DNA of 64,000 nucleotides from CAIVVT01 sp963823095 (GTDB taxonomy: Bacteria; Acidobacteriota; Terriglobia; Bryobacterales; Bryobacteraceae), in NCBI GenBank assembly GCA_963823095.1, contig CAWGKI010000031.1, forward strand, positions 1 to 64,000, read 5' to 3'. A program made the translations under genes and the position numbers. How positions within the stretch are numbered: position 1 is the stretch's first letter; the number at the start of each line of letters is the position of its first letter. Shown here in pieces: positions 1 through 7,345 of the stretch. The notes beneath the pieces were generated by a model that saw only the letters and a list, made by a program, of their open reading frames with translations, was not told where the DNA came from and ran no database searches.

Positions 1-6
1 CCTGGA

Positions 7-90
7 TCGGGTCGAGTGCCGGGGATTGCGCCCCGGCACCCTCCCACACCACCGGACATGCGGTTTTCCGCATCCGGCGGTTGAACCCGG
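7..90 (-). ncRNA. group II intron domains V and VI
   Basis: Read on the minus strand, a GCCGGATGCGG arm, an AAAA loop and a CCGCATGTCCGG arm form the 34-nt domain V (about 82-49). It is followed by a GC-rich hairpin with arms GTGCCGGGG and CCCCGGCAC, which is domain VI. The triad position carries CGC. This is the catalytic core and branch-point region of the intron. Confidence 0.85.
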
Positions 91-96
91 CAGCGT

Positions 97-915
97 TCAC
101 ATCGCTCGCAAGATCTGATGGCATAAGAAAGCCGAACTGCCGAAGCGCGCGTTGATAAGCGCGGCGTGCATGTTCTGGATGGCAGCCATCCGCCACGCCC
201 CTCGCCCTACTGCACGCGCTTCAGCAGACGCGGCCACTAAGTCCGAGCCTTCGCAGTGCGCGCTCCCGTCCGGTCGGCTGTGCCACCGCAACCAGAAGCA
301 CTTCCGGATGTGTCTGCTTGACCCAGCCCTCCAGCCGGAAGATGGGCTTGCGCTCCTCGGCCAGTTGGAAGTACCCCCACCAGCCTCGGACGTAACAGCT
401 TCCAGGCGTCCCGCAACTGGTTGCTGGTTCGACTCTGGCGGCCGTCCCACATCTCCCGCACCTTCGCTTTGAAGCGCTCGATACTCTCCGGCGCTACTCC
501 GATCCGCTTCTCGCGGTCCAGCCGAAAGCCCAGGAACTTGCGTTCCCAGACCCTCCCCGTTCCGCTCTTAGCGGCGTTCACCTTCAATCGCAGATGCTTC
601 TCAATCCAGGCCTGGACCGAAGCCAGCGTGCGTTCCGCCGCCGCCTGACTGCCTACGTAGATATTGCAGTCGTCGGCATAGCGGCAAAACGAGTGCCCTC
701 TCCGCTCCAGTTCTTTATCGAGCGCATCCAGGTAGATGTTGGCCAGCAGCGGCGACAGCGGCCCGCCCTGCGGCGTGCCCTTCGTGTTGGCCCTCACCAC
801 CCCGTCCACCAGCGCACCCCGCCGCAGGTATTTCCCGATCAAATGCAACACCCGTTTGTCCCGGATGACTTGCGCCACCCGCGCCCTCAGAATGTCGTGA
901 TCGACGTGGTCGAAG
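97..915 (-). pseudogene. ltrA: group II intron reverse transcriptase/maturase, C-terminal part, frameshifted
   Basis: The minus-strand frame carries FDHVDHDILRARVAQ, TPQGGPLSPLLANIYLD and the catalytic YADDCNIYV box of group II reverse transcriptases, then the region leading to the maturase domain X. After about 405 the reading frame is lost. The expected GWWGYFQLAEERKPIFRLEGW lies in one shifted frame and RHIRKCFWLRWH in another, so at least two single-base frameshifts destroy the C-terminus. The 5' side of this piece stops at the serine-recombinase element junction (913-915), and the N-terminal half is found at 5422-5859. The product would have been the intron's own splicing and reverse-transcription protein. 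It is now a pseudogene both by insertion and by frameshift. Confidence 0.88.
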
Positions 916-958
916 GAGCCAACCACACACTACCCACCCTCGGGACTTCCCAGAGCGA

Positions 959-1408
959 GTGAAGATCACCCGTCCGCATCACCCTTTCGAAGGACGGTCC
1001 TTGGAGGTCCTCCGGCATGCGGACATGCGCGGCAGCCTGCAGTTCGTGCTCATTCTGCCGGACGGCAGCAAGTCCCTGATTCCCGCTGAATGGACCGATT
1101 TCAAATCTGCCCCAGGCTCTACTCCGAAATCTCAACTGGTCGGGTCCCTGGAGGACTTGCTGCGGCTCCACCGCCTCGTTGACGCTCTCCTGCTTCGCTC
1201 CGCCGATGTGCCGGTAACATCAGTGCGAGACCAGGAGAGTCATGCCGCAACTGAACCTGAACTTCACCGACATTCCGATCCCGGAGACGTGCCTGTGGGA
1301 GCAACTCGACGACGATCAAAAGCGGATCGTCATCGAGACTCTGGCGCGCCTTCTGGCCCAAGCCACCCGCGACCAGTGCCAGGAACCGACGCAGGAGCAA
1401 TCCAATGA
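959..1408 (+). CDS. DUF5372-like protein of the serine-recombinase element
   Basis: The first 80 residues after the GTG start read ITRPHHPFEG, LPDGSKSLIPAEWTDF and SLEDLLRLHRLVDALL. From memory, this matches the short DUF5372 family that commonly accompanies recombinases of this kind. The start lies only about 45 bp inside the left end of the element, with a weak ribosome site. The frame stays open to a TGA at 1406-1408 that overlaps the recombinase ATG (ATGA). Its last third overlaps the 56-residue gene at 1242-1412 in another frame, and that tail is low in recognisable features, so the functional product may be essentially the first 90 residues. Its role is unknown; a DNA-binding or directionality role is only a guess. 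Confidence 0.65.
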   Translation: MKITRPHHPFEGRSLEVLRHADMRGSLQFVLILPDGSKSLIPAEWTDFKSAPGSTPKSQLVGSLEDLLRLHRLVDALLLRSADVPVTSVRDQESHAATEPELHRHSDPGDVPVGATRRRSKADRHRDSGAPSGPSHPRPVPGTDAGAIQ

Positions 1409-1412
1409 CTGA
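1242..1412 (+). CDS. 56-residue accessory protein of the serine-recombinase element
   Basis: An ATG at 1242 has a good ribosome binding site (AGGAG, 5 nt upstream). The frame encodes a small acidic protein beginning MPQLNLNFTDIPIPETCLWE and continuing with a helical stretch LDDDQKRIVIETLARLLAQ. It ends in the TGA at 1410-1412, just past the recombinase ATG at 1405, so translation is probably coupled. Small proteins of this pattern (LW..L....R......LA.L..) are often seen next to such recombinases, as far as I recall, but I know no assigned function. It overlaps the end of the DUF5372-like gene in another frame. Confidence 0.65.
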   Translation: MPQLNLNFTDIPIPETCLWEQLDDDQKRIVIETLARLLAQATRDQCQEPTQEQSND

Positions 1413-3624
1413 TCCCTCCAAGATCCAACCTGCGCACACGCAGCGGGCCGCCTACGTTTACATTCGCCAGTCCACGCCGGGCCAGGTGGAGCATAACCGC
1501 GAGTCCACGGCTCGCCAGTACGCCCTGGCCGACAGAGCCTGCCAACTCGGCTGGCCCGAGGCGCAGGTGGTCGTCATCGACGAAGACCTCGGACTGTCCG
1601 GCTCCAGTACCGACAAGCGCTCCGGCTTCGCTCGCTTGACCAGCGAAGTAGCGCTGGCCCACGTGGGCATCGTGCTTGGCCTCGAGGTCTCTCGTCTGGC
1701 TCGCAACAACGCCGATTGGTATCGCTTGCTCGAACTGTGCGGCATCACCGATACTCTCATTGGCGACAACGACGGCGTCTATCACCCCGCGCTGTTCAAC
1801 GATCGGCTGCTGCTTGGTTTAAAAGGCACGATGAGCGAGGCAGAGCTACACATCATTCGCGCGCGGCTCGACGGAGGTATCCGCAACAAAGCCGCACGCG
1901 GAGAACTGCGCCGCGGTTTACCCGTCGGCTTCATCTGGGGACAAGCCGATGGGGAAGTCCTGTTCCACCCCGACGAAGCGGTCACCGGCGCCATCCGCAC
2001 CGTCTTCGCGCGCTTCGCCGAGTTCGGTTCGGCGCGGCGCGTGTGGCTCTGGTTTCGCTCCGAGGGCTTGTCGTTTCCTCTGCAACAGGCGCCCGCCGGT
2101 GAGCTTGGTCCGATCCGCTGGGTCACTCCGACCTACACCGCGCTGCACCACGTCCTGACCAATCCGGTTTATGCTGGCGCTTACGCCTACGGCAAGACCC
2201 GGCGCGAGCGCTACGTCGATGAACACGGCAGCGTCAAAATGCGAATGCGCCATCTGCCCATCGGCCAATGGTCCGTGCTCATCCCCGAGCATCATCCCGG
2301 CTTTATCGACTGGCCCACCTTTCAGGCCAATCGGGCGCGGCTTGGTACTAACACCCGGCCGAAGCCACACCAGGCGGGAGGCGCGGTGCGAGAGGGCTCG
2401 GCCTTGTTGCAGGGCATCGCCACGTGTGGCCATTGTGGCCGCCGATTGATGACGCATTATCGCGGCCGGAACTCGACGCCGGGTTACCACTGCGCCGGCA
2501 AAGATATCGTGGACGGGCGCGGGCAGTACTGCCTCACCATCGGCGGTCTGGCCATCGAACAGGCTGTGGCCAATGCCTTTCTCGAAGCCGTTACTCCGGC
2601 TGCCGTGGAAGCCATGCGGCTCACTGTCGAGCAACTCCAAGCCAATCATGATGCTGCTCTGTCGCAATGGCGTTTGGAGGTGGAACGGACGCGCTACGAG
2701 TCTGAGAAGGCCGAACGCCGTTACCGAATCGTGGAGCCGGAGAATCGTCTGGTTGCTCGCGGCCTGGAAACTGAATGGGAAAGCCGCCTGCGCGATCTGG
2801 CCGCCGCCGAAGCGGAACTGCAGCGCCGCGAGCGACAGCGGCCCAACACGCTGAGCCCGGAGCAGCTCCAGCGCATGCAACGGCTCGGCTCCGATCTGCG
2901 GCAAGTCTGGAGCGCAGCGACCACCACGGATCGCGATCGCAAGGAACTCTTGCGCACGCTGCTCGAAGAGGTCATCTTCAACCTCAAGCGAGCCGAAGGC
3001 AGGGCGCATCTGACTCTGCGCTGGCGTGGTGGCGCCATCACGCTCCTGGATGTCGCGGTCCCGCGTTTCAAGCCGATGGGCCCTCGCACCGATGAAGATA
3101 CAATCTCGTTGCTGCGCCGTCTGGCTGCTCTCTATCCCGATGAGGTCATCGCTGGAATCCTCAATCGTCAGGAACGCAAAACGGCGACGGGCGAGCGCTT
3201 CACCGCCAACCAGGTGGGCAGCCTGCGCCGCTATCGCAATATTCCCCGTTTCCAGCCACCGGCCGAGCCGGCCAGCGGCGAACTGGTTTCGATCCGCAAA
3301 GCGGCGCAGATGCTGGGCATGAATACATCCAGCATTCACCGCTGGCTGGCCGACGGTTTCATTGCAGGTGAGCAGATCACTCCCGGCGCGCCGTGGCAGA
3401 TTCGTATCACCGACGAACTGCGGGCGCGCATCGTGCAGCAGGCGCCGCCGGAGTATCTGCCCATGATGGAGACCACCCTGAAACTCGGCGTTTCACGGCA
3501 AACCGTGTTGCAGCGTGTAAAGCGTGGCGAGCTCGAAGCCGTCCTGGTCCGGCAAGGCCGGCGTAAGGGCTTGCGTATCAAGGTCGTAGATCAGCAACCC
3601 ACATTATTCGAGGAACTCTCATGA
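1405..3624 (+). CDS. large serine recombinase
   Basis: This 739-residue protein starts with a resolvase catalytic domain. The nucleophile serine is in YVYIRQSTPGQV (about residue 23), the conserved arginines in GLEVSRLARN, and the E-helix begins KGTMSEAELHIIRARL. A recombinase domain follows (about 170-290), then a zinc ribbon (CGHCGRRL...YHCAG, about 342-365) and a long charged coiled-coil stretch (about 400-490). The C-terminus carries two helix-turn-helix, excisionase-like segments (SIRKAAQMLGMNTSSIHRWL and TLKLGVSRQTVLQRVKRGE). The protein is complete and has no frameshift. It is the enzyme expected to integrate and excise the surrounding 2.74 kb element, and the two upstream genes overlap its start. 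Confidence 0.93.
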   Translation: MTDPSKIQPAHTQRAAYVYIRQSTPGQVEHNRESTARQYALADRACQLGWPEAQVVVIDEDLGLSGSSTDKRSGFARLTSEVALAHVGIVLGLEVSRLARNNADWYRLLELCGITDTLIGDNDGVYHPALFNDRLLLGLKGTMSEAELHIIRARLDGGIRNKAARGELRRGLPVGFIWGQADGEVLFHPDEAVTGAIRTVFARFAEFGSARRVWLWFRSEGLSFPLQQAPAGELGPIRWVTPTYTALHHVLTNPVYAGAYAYGKTRRERYVDEHGSVKMRMRHLPIGQWSVLIPEHHPGFIDWPTFQANRARLGTNTRPKPHQAGGAVREGSALLQGIATCGHCGRRLMTHYRGRNSTPGYHCAGKDIVDGRGQYCLTIGGLAIEQAVANAFLEAVTPAAVEAMRLTVEQLQANHDAALSQWRLEVERTRYESEKAERRYRIVEPENRLVARGLETEWESRLRDLAAAEAELQRRERQRPNTLSPEQLQRMQRLGSDLRQVWSAATTTDRDRKELLRTLLEEVIFNLKRAEGRAHLTLRWRGGAITLLDVAVPRFKPMGPRTDEDTISLLRRLAALYPDEVIAGILNRQERKTATGERFTANQVGSLRRYRNIPRFQPPAEPASGELVSIRKAAQMLGMNTSSIHRWLADGFIAGEQITPGAPWQIRITDELRARIVQQAPPEYLPMMETTLKLGVSRQTVLQRVKRGELEAVLVRQGRRKGLRIKVVDQQPTLFEELS

Positions 3625-3654
3625 ACCTGGGGGCAGTATGAAGCAGTATCCAAG

Positions 3655-3671
3655 AACTTCGTGATGTCTAA
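3655..3671 (-). pseudogene. 17-bp RT gene sliver between the two insertions
   Basis: Read on the minus strand these 17 bp continue the N-terminal half of the intron RT through DLDITKF. They lie between the right junction of the serine-recombinase element (3652-3654) and the IS left end. The last four bases (3668-3671, CTAA) are the duplicated target of the IS. Confidence 0.8.
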
Positions 3672-3699
3672 CCCGGATTTCTCACCGAGGGTCTAGCAA

Positions 3700-3766
3700 A
3701 AAGCCGCCTTTTCTGGCATAAACATTTGTACTAGCAAGTGTTTAGGACCAGAGGGAAGGCGGCTTT
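3700..3766 (+). promoter_or_regulatory. nested hairpin covering the transposase ribosome site
   Basis: AAAGCCGCCTT (3700-3710) is the exact reverse complement of AAGGCGGCTTT (3756-3766), which includes the ribosome-site region just before the transposase ATG at 3771. Inside it AAACATTTG (3720-3728) pairs with CAAGTGTTT (3735-3743) with one wobble. A transcript entering from outside the IS would fold and hide the start, as described for some other insertion sequences. The same structure is conserved in the copy at 60276-60342. Confidence 0.6.
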
Positions 3767-3770
3767 CGCT

Positions 3771-5183
3771 ATGACAGAGTGTACCCAATCCAGCTTCGAG
3801 TTTGAAGGACATTTTTCGCGCCAGGTGGTGGCTGGCTTCGACGGCGGCGCGATCACCTCCGACGCAGGGGCTCTACTGCTGCGCAAGGTCGAGCAGCGGA
3901 CTGGGATCGTGCGCCAGTTTGCGGCGTGTTTCACCGACCACCGGCGCGCAGACCGCGTGGAGCACAAGCTCGGCGAGCTGATTCAGCAGCGGGTCTATGG
4001 CTTGGCGTTGGGCTACGAGGATCTCAACGATCACGACCAGTTGCAGCGCGATCCGTTGCTGGCTCTGCTGAGCGGCAAGCGCGACCTGGAAGGCGCGACG
4101 CGGAGGCGGGAGCAGGACCGCGGCAAGCCGGGCGCGGGCAAGAGCACGCTGAACCGTCTGGAGTTGACGCCGGCCGACGCCACCGCGCGCGAGCGCTACA
4201 AGAAGATCGTGATGCGCGAGGGGGCCATCGACGATGCACTGGTGCAGCTTTACATTCAAGCGCAGGAGCACCAACCGGAGCGCATTGTGCTGGACCTGGA
4301 CGCCACCGACGACCCGCTGCACGGCAATCAGGAGGGGCGTTTCTTTCACGGCTACTACGGCCACTATTGCTACCTGCCGCTGTACATCTTTGCGGGCGAG
4401 CACCTGCTGTGCGCGCGGCTGCGGCCCTCCAACATCGACGCCGCGGCGGGCTCGCTGGAGGAAGTGCAACGCATCGTGGCGGCGCTGCGGCGGGTGTGGC
4501 CGGAGGTGGAGATCGTGCTGCGCGCCGACTCGGGTTTCTGTCGCGACGAACTGATGACGTGGTGCGAGAAACACTGCGTGGATTACGTCTTCGGGCTGGC
4601 GCGCAACGCCCGGCTGGTGAAGATCATTGGCCGCGAGTTGCATCAAGCGCAGCAGCAGTTCGAACAGACCAAGCAGGCCGCGCGCGTGTTCTCTGAGTTT
4701 ACCTATCGCACCCAGAAAAGCTGGTCGCGGGAGCGGCGCGTGATCGCCAAAGCCGAGCACCTGGACAAGGGCTCCAACCCGCGTTTCGTGGTGACCTCGC
4801 TGAGCGCGGAGCGGCTGGCGGCGCAGGCGTTGTACGAAGAGTTCTACTGCGCGCGGGGCGAGATGGAGAACCGCATCAAGGAGCAACAACTGGCGCTGTT
4901 CGCCGACCGCACCTCGACCGCACTGCTGCGCTCCAACCAACTGCGGCTGTACTTTTCTTCGATCGCTTACTGCCTCATGCAAGCGCTGCGGCGGCTGGGG
5001 CTGCAGGGTACCAGTATGGCCCACGCGCAGTGCACCACGATCCGGCTGAAGCTGCTCAAGATCGGCGCGCGCATCCGCATCACCGCGCGCAAGGTCTGGA
5101 TCTCGATGGCCAGCGGGTGCCCGTCGGCGGAGGTGTTCGGCGAGGTCTTCAGCAACCTCGAAAATGTGGCTCTGCGCCGCTGA
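3771..5183 (+). CDS. IS1380-family transposase
   Basis: This 470-residue protein is intact. The ATG at 3771 follows GAGGGAAGGCGG; an upstream GTG in frame is less likely. It shows family features: an N-terminal FDGGAITSDAGALLLRKVE segment, LDLDATDDPLHGNQEGRFF with the catalytic aspartates, VLRADSGFCRDELM, and a C-terminal YCARGEMENRIKEQQL with the catalytic glutamate. It is a DDE transposase of the IS4-like superfamily. It is the only gene of the IS, and its mobility is plausible because both ends and the target duplication are intact. Confidence 0.93.
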   Translation: MTECTQSSFEFEGHFSRQVVAGFDGGAITSDAGALLLRKVEQRTGIVRQFAACFTDHRRADRVEHKLGELIQQRVYGLALGYEDLNDHDQLQRDPLLALLSGKRDLEGATRRREQDRGKPGAGKSTLNRLELTPADATARERYKKIVMREGAIDDALVQLYIQAQEHQPERIVLDLDATDDPLHGNQEGRFFHGYYGHYCYLPLYIFAGEHLLCARLRPSNIDAAAGSLEEVQRIVAALRRVWPEVEIVLRADSGFCRDELMTWCEKHCVDYVFGLARNARLVKIIGRELHQAQQQFEQTKQAARVFSEFTYRTQKSWSRERRVIAKAEHLDKGSNPRFVVTSLSAERLAAQALYEEFYCARGEMENRIKEQQLALFADRTSTALLRSNQLRLYFSSIAYCLMQALRRLGLQGTSMAHAQCTTIRLKLLKIGARIRITARKVWISMASGCPSAEVFGEVFSNLENVALRR

Positions 5184-5421
5184 GCCAGAAGCGAATAAAC
5201 GACAAAAACCGGCAAAAACGGAGTTGAAAACAAACAAAGTAGGGAAAGTGCGTTTTGCGATCTTCCGAAAAGCGGATCCGAAGCACTGAATTCCACTTGC
5301 GCACTCCGCAGACCCTGCCTACACCCCGGCAAAGCGCCACCAGCCCGCCGGAAACCCGCAAAACGGGTCCCATCCTGTCCCGACCCGCCGGTGGCAAGCC
5401 TTGGTGAGAAATGCGGGCTAA

Positions 5422-5859
5422 ATCCACCACCCAGTCCTGGCCTTCCTGCGCATACTGCTGTGCGGCCCGCATGGCGTCCTGTGCACTGCGCCCCGGTCGG
5501 AATCCGTAGCTATGCTCGCTGAACGCCGGATCGAAGATCGGCGTCAGCGCCTGCAACAGCATTTGCTGAATCAGCCGATCCATCACCGTCGGAATCCCCA
5601 GCATCCGCGTACCCCCGCTCGGCTTCGGTATCTCTACCCGCTTCACGGGGCTCGGCACCCAGGTCCCGGCCAGCAGCTTCGCACGGACTCTCTCCCAGTG
5701 CGCCTGAAGATGACTCTCCAGTTCCGTCGTCCGCATCTGGTCGACCCCCGGCGCGCCCTGGTTGCGTTTCACCGCTGCCAAGGCTCGATCCCGGTTGTCT
5801 TCCCGAACGACCTCTTCCATCAGACTCTCGTACATCGCTCTCTTTCCAAAGGTCCGCAA
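5422..5859 (-). pseudogene. ltrA: group II intron reverse transcriptase, N-terminal part
   Basis: On the minus strand this encodes the RT N-terminus: MYESLMEEVVREDNRDRALA, then QGAPGVDQM, IPKPSGGTRMLGIPTVMDRL, FSEHSYGFRPGRSAQDAM and QEGQDWVVDL. Those are RT motifs 0 to 2 of group II intron proteins. The ATG at 5835 is the most natural start; a TTG at 5859 is also open. The frame runs into the IS right end at 5417 and there picks up unrelated residues. Its continuation is the 17-bp sliver at 3655-3671 and then 97-915. Confidence 0.88.
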
Positions 5860-6364
5860 AGTCCGGCCTGGTCTCTCCGCTCTCGGCTCGCCGCGGCTGC
5901 ACCGCTTCTGCCTGCCAGCACTCCCGGGTTAGCTACCGTAGTTGTTGCGCCCGGAATTCGAGTCCTCTTATTGCACCGGCTCCAGTCCCTTCTCTAGCTC
6001 CGTTCCTTGGTCCTTCGGCCCTTGGCTCCACCACCATTACAGCGGCTTCTCAGCTACTACGGCCTCTGCTGACTTCTCCCCGGCTCTCACCGAAGAGATC
6101 TCCCCAGGTAAGGTGCAGAATCTCTCCCCTCGCGCCGACCGGCTCTACCTGATGCGTCTTGATGACCTTTGGGCTTCGCTGTTGTTCGCCAGCTTGCCGC
6201 CCGCATCCGGCCTCACTGCCAGTTCGTGTCCCTACGGTCGAGGGTTTGCTACACGCTTCTTTCAGCTTCACCTCGCGGCTACGCCTTGCGTTTCGCTACG
6301 GTTGCCGTCATCGGCTCCGATTGGCTCCTTTCATCCAATTAGATTCTGCCCATGCTGGGCACAC
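5860..6364 (-). ncRNA. group II intron 5' RNA domains
   Basis: About 500 bp between the intron 5' end and its RT start contain no protein gene. The first part reads as typical domain I sequence (GTGTGCCCAGCATGGGC, then CTAATTGGATGAAAGGAGCC, then CCGATGACGGCAACCGTAGC). Open frames on both strands across here are not genes. Confidence 0.8.
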
Positions 6365-6368
6365 GAAC

Positions 6369-6386
6369 GCCGATCTCCAGATCGGC
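6369..6386. repeat. REP-like palindrome used as intron target
   Basis: The perfect inverted repeat GCCGATCTCCAGATCGGC has the CTCCAG centre shared by many intergenic palindromes in the window. Together with GTTC it is the 5' exon of the group II intron. Confidence 0.85.
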
Positions 6387-6514
6387 ACGTGCCCTTCGAT
6401 CCGACGCCAATCCCCGATTGGTGTCACGGCAGAGCTATCAATTCAAATAGCTGCCTGGGCACCGTCCACAATTCGGCGGCTTCCGGAAGCGGTGTCGCGC
6501 CCAGGCTATGAGCC

Positions 6515-6543
6515 TTGACTGCTATCCGCCAATGGCGGATAAT
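6515..6543 (+). promoter_or_regulatory. promoter with palindromic operator for the higBA-like pair
   Basis: TTGACT (6515-6520) and GATAAT (6538-6543) are separated by 17 bp. A perfect palindrome TATCCGCC-AAT-GGCGGATA (6523-6541) fills the spacer and overlaps the -10 box. The toxin ATG is at 6551, about 7 bp after the -10, so the mRNA would be nearly leaderless. The palindrome is the likely binding site of the HTH antitoxin. Confidence 0.72.
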
Positions 6544-6550
6544 CGGTCCA

Positions 6551-6886
6551 ATGGAGCTGATCGAAACTTCCGTCTTTGCGAGGCAGATTACGGCTCTTCT
6601 CAACGACGAAGAATACGGGGAATTTCAGTCCCGGCTCGCCGCAAATCCAGGACTCGGCGCTCTTATCAAGGGCGGTGGCGGAATACGCAAGGTACGCGTA
6701 GCGGTCGGTTCGCGCGGTAAGCGCGGCGGCGCCCGTTTCATTTACTATTGGGCAGTCCGGAAAGACTTGATCCTGCTGCTCTATGCATACCCCAAAAATG
6801 TGTCGGCTGACCTGACTCCAAGGCAGGTGGCGCAACTCGCCAGGGTAGTCAAGGAGGAATTCCGCGATGAAATCCAAGATGTTTGA
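6551..6886 (+). CDS. RelE/HigB-like toxin
   Basis: This 111-residue protein begins MELIETSVFARQITALLNDE. It has a RelE-fold pattern with GIRKVRVA, RGGARFIYYW and LILLLYAYPKN, followed by a C-terminal helix. Such toxins are ribosome-dependent mRNA nucleases. I chose the ATG at 6551 rather than the upstream GTG-type start at 6515, which lies in the promoter. The stop overlaps the next gene, an HTH protein, by 20 bp. The toxin-first order and the HTH partner fit the HigBA arrangement. Confidence 0.82.
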   Translation: MELIETSVFARQITALLNDEEYGEFQSRLAANPGLGALIKGGGGIRKVRVAVGSRGKRGGARFIYYWAVRKDLILLLYAYPKNVSADLTPRQVAQLARVVKEEFRDEIQDV

Positions 6887-7160
6887 CGAACTGTTGCAAA
6901 GTGTCCGCGAAGGCGGAGCGATTCTGCGCGGTCAGAGCAAAGCTCCGCGCCGACTTGAGATCCGGCCTTCAGGAATTCGGGCGATTCGCGAACGAACCAA
7001 ACTCTCACAGTCCGATTTCGCGCTCTTGATTGGTGTCAGCGTGAAGACAATTCAGAACTGGGAGCAGGCCCGGCGCCAACCCACCGGACCGGCCGCGGCC
7101 CTGTTGAGGATCATCGCGCACGAGCCACAACTGGCGGTGCAAGCGATTCATCGGGCGTAG
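6867..7160 (+). CDS. HigA-like HTH antitoxin
   Basis: This 97-residue protein has an XRE-type helix-turn-helix at about residues 40-80 (IRAIRERTKLSQSDFALLIG, then VSVKTIQNWEQARRQPTGPA). It overlaps the toxin gene by 20 bp, and AAGGAGGAATTCCGCG precedes its ATG. The family neutralises the toxin and represses its own promoter; the palindrome at 6523-6541 is the obvious candidate site. The N-terminus (MKSKMFDELLQSVREGGAI) resembles that of HigA/MqsA-type antitoxins. Confidence 0.85.
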   Translation: MKSKMFDELLQSVREGGAILRGQSKAPRRLEIRPSGIRAIRERTKLSQSDFALLIGVSVKTIQNWEQARRQPTGPAAALLRIIAHEPQLAVQAIHRA

Positions 7161-7345
7161 AGCCTACGTCAGCGGCGGCGCACGGCATCGGCGAGCATCT
7201 GACGGGCATGACCAGCCTGCCCTAAAGCGCGTTTCAGGAGTCGGCACCGCGTCGCCAATTCACTTCACGATACTCTTCGTTGCCTGGCCACTTGGACAAT
7301 CGGAGCGACTCACCGTTCGCCGGGTTGAGCGACAATAGGGACGTG

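Larger units (their letters stand above)
913..3654 (+). mobile_element. serine-recombinase mobile element inserted in the intron RT gene
   Basis: Fusing the sequence left of 913 to that right of 3654, after removing the IS, gives the continuous RT peptide DLDITKFFDHVDHD, which is the normal family sequence. This shows that the 2.74 kb between them was inserted. Both junctions share AAG (913-915 and 3652-3654; CTT on the RT strand), so the crossover lies within these 3 bp. No terminal inverted repeats and no longer duplication are visible, as expected for serine recombinase integration. The cargo is three overlapping genes: a DUF5372-like protein, a 56-residue protein and a large serine recombinase. 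The element therefore looks like a minimal self-moving unit without accessory cargo. Confidence 0.85.
3672..5417 (+). mobile_element. IS1380-family insertion sequence, intact copy
   Basis: Terminal inverted repeats lie at 3672-3690 and 5399-5417 and match at 17 of 19 positions. They are flanked by a 4-bp duplication CTAA (3668-3671 and 5418-5421). The element contains one transposase gene and about 230 bp of non-coding DNA behind it. It interrupts the group II intron RT gene, 17 bp from the serine-recombinase element. A second copy with the same ends is at 60248-61981. Confidence 0.92.
6..6364 (-). mobile_element. group II intron (class IIC-like), interrupted by two other mobile elements
   Basis: The minus strand starts at 6364 with GTGTG followed by CCCAGCATGGGC, a typical bacterial group II 5' end, and ends at 6 with CGACCCGAT. 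A domain V hairpin lies near 49-82, and its catalytic triad reads CGC, as in class IIC introns. The 5' exon is a perfect hairpin (6369-6386) followed by GTTC, and the 3' exon is CCAGG (5-1). The joined exons are identical over 27 nt to an uninterrupted repeat at 46101-46127, which fixes both boundaries. Without the serine-recombinase element and the IS the intron would be about 1.87 kb, a normal size for the class. The open reading frame is broken, so the intron is probably no longer autonomous. The class assignment is inferred from the triad and the hairpin target. Confidence 0.88.

Noticed and set aside
1918..3339. Minus-strand open frame of 473 codons in the serine-recombinase gene
   Set aside because: Antisense to the recombinase; high-GC shadow without motifs.
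5942..6511. Plus-strand open frame of 189 codons
   Set aside because: It lies over the 5' RNA domains of the group II intron on the other strand, so it is RNA-coding DNA and not a gene.
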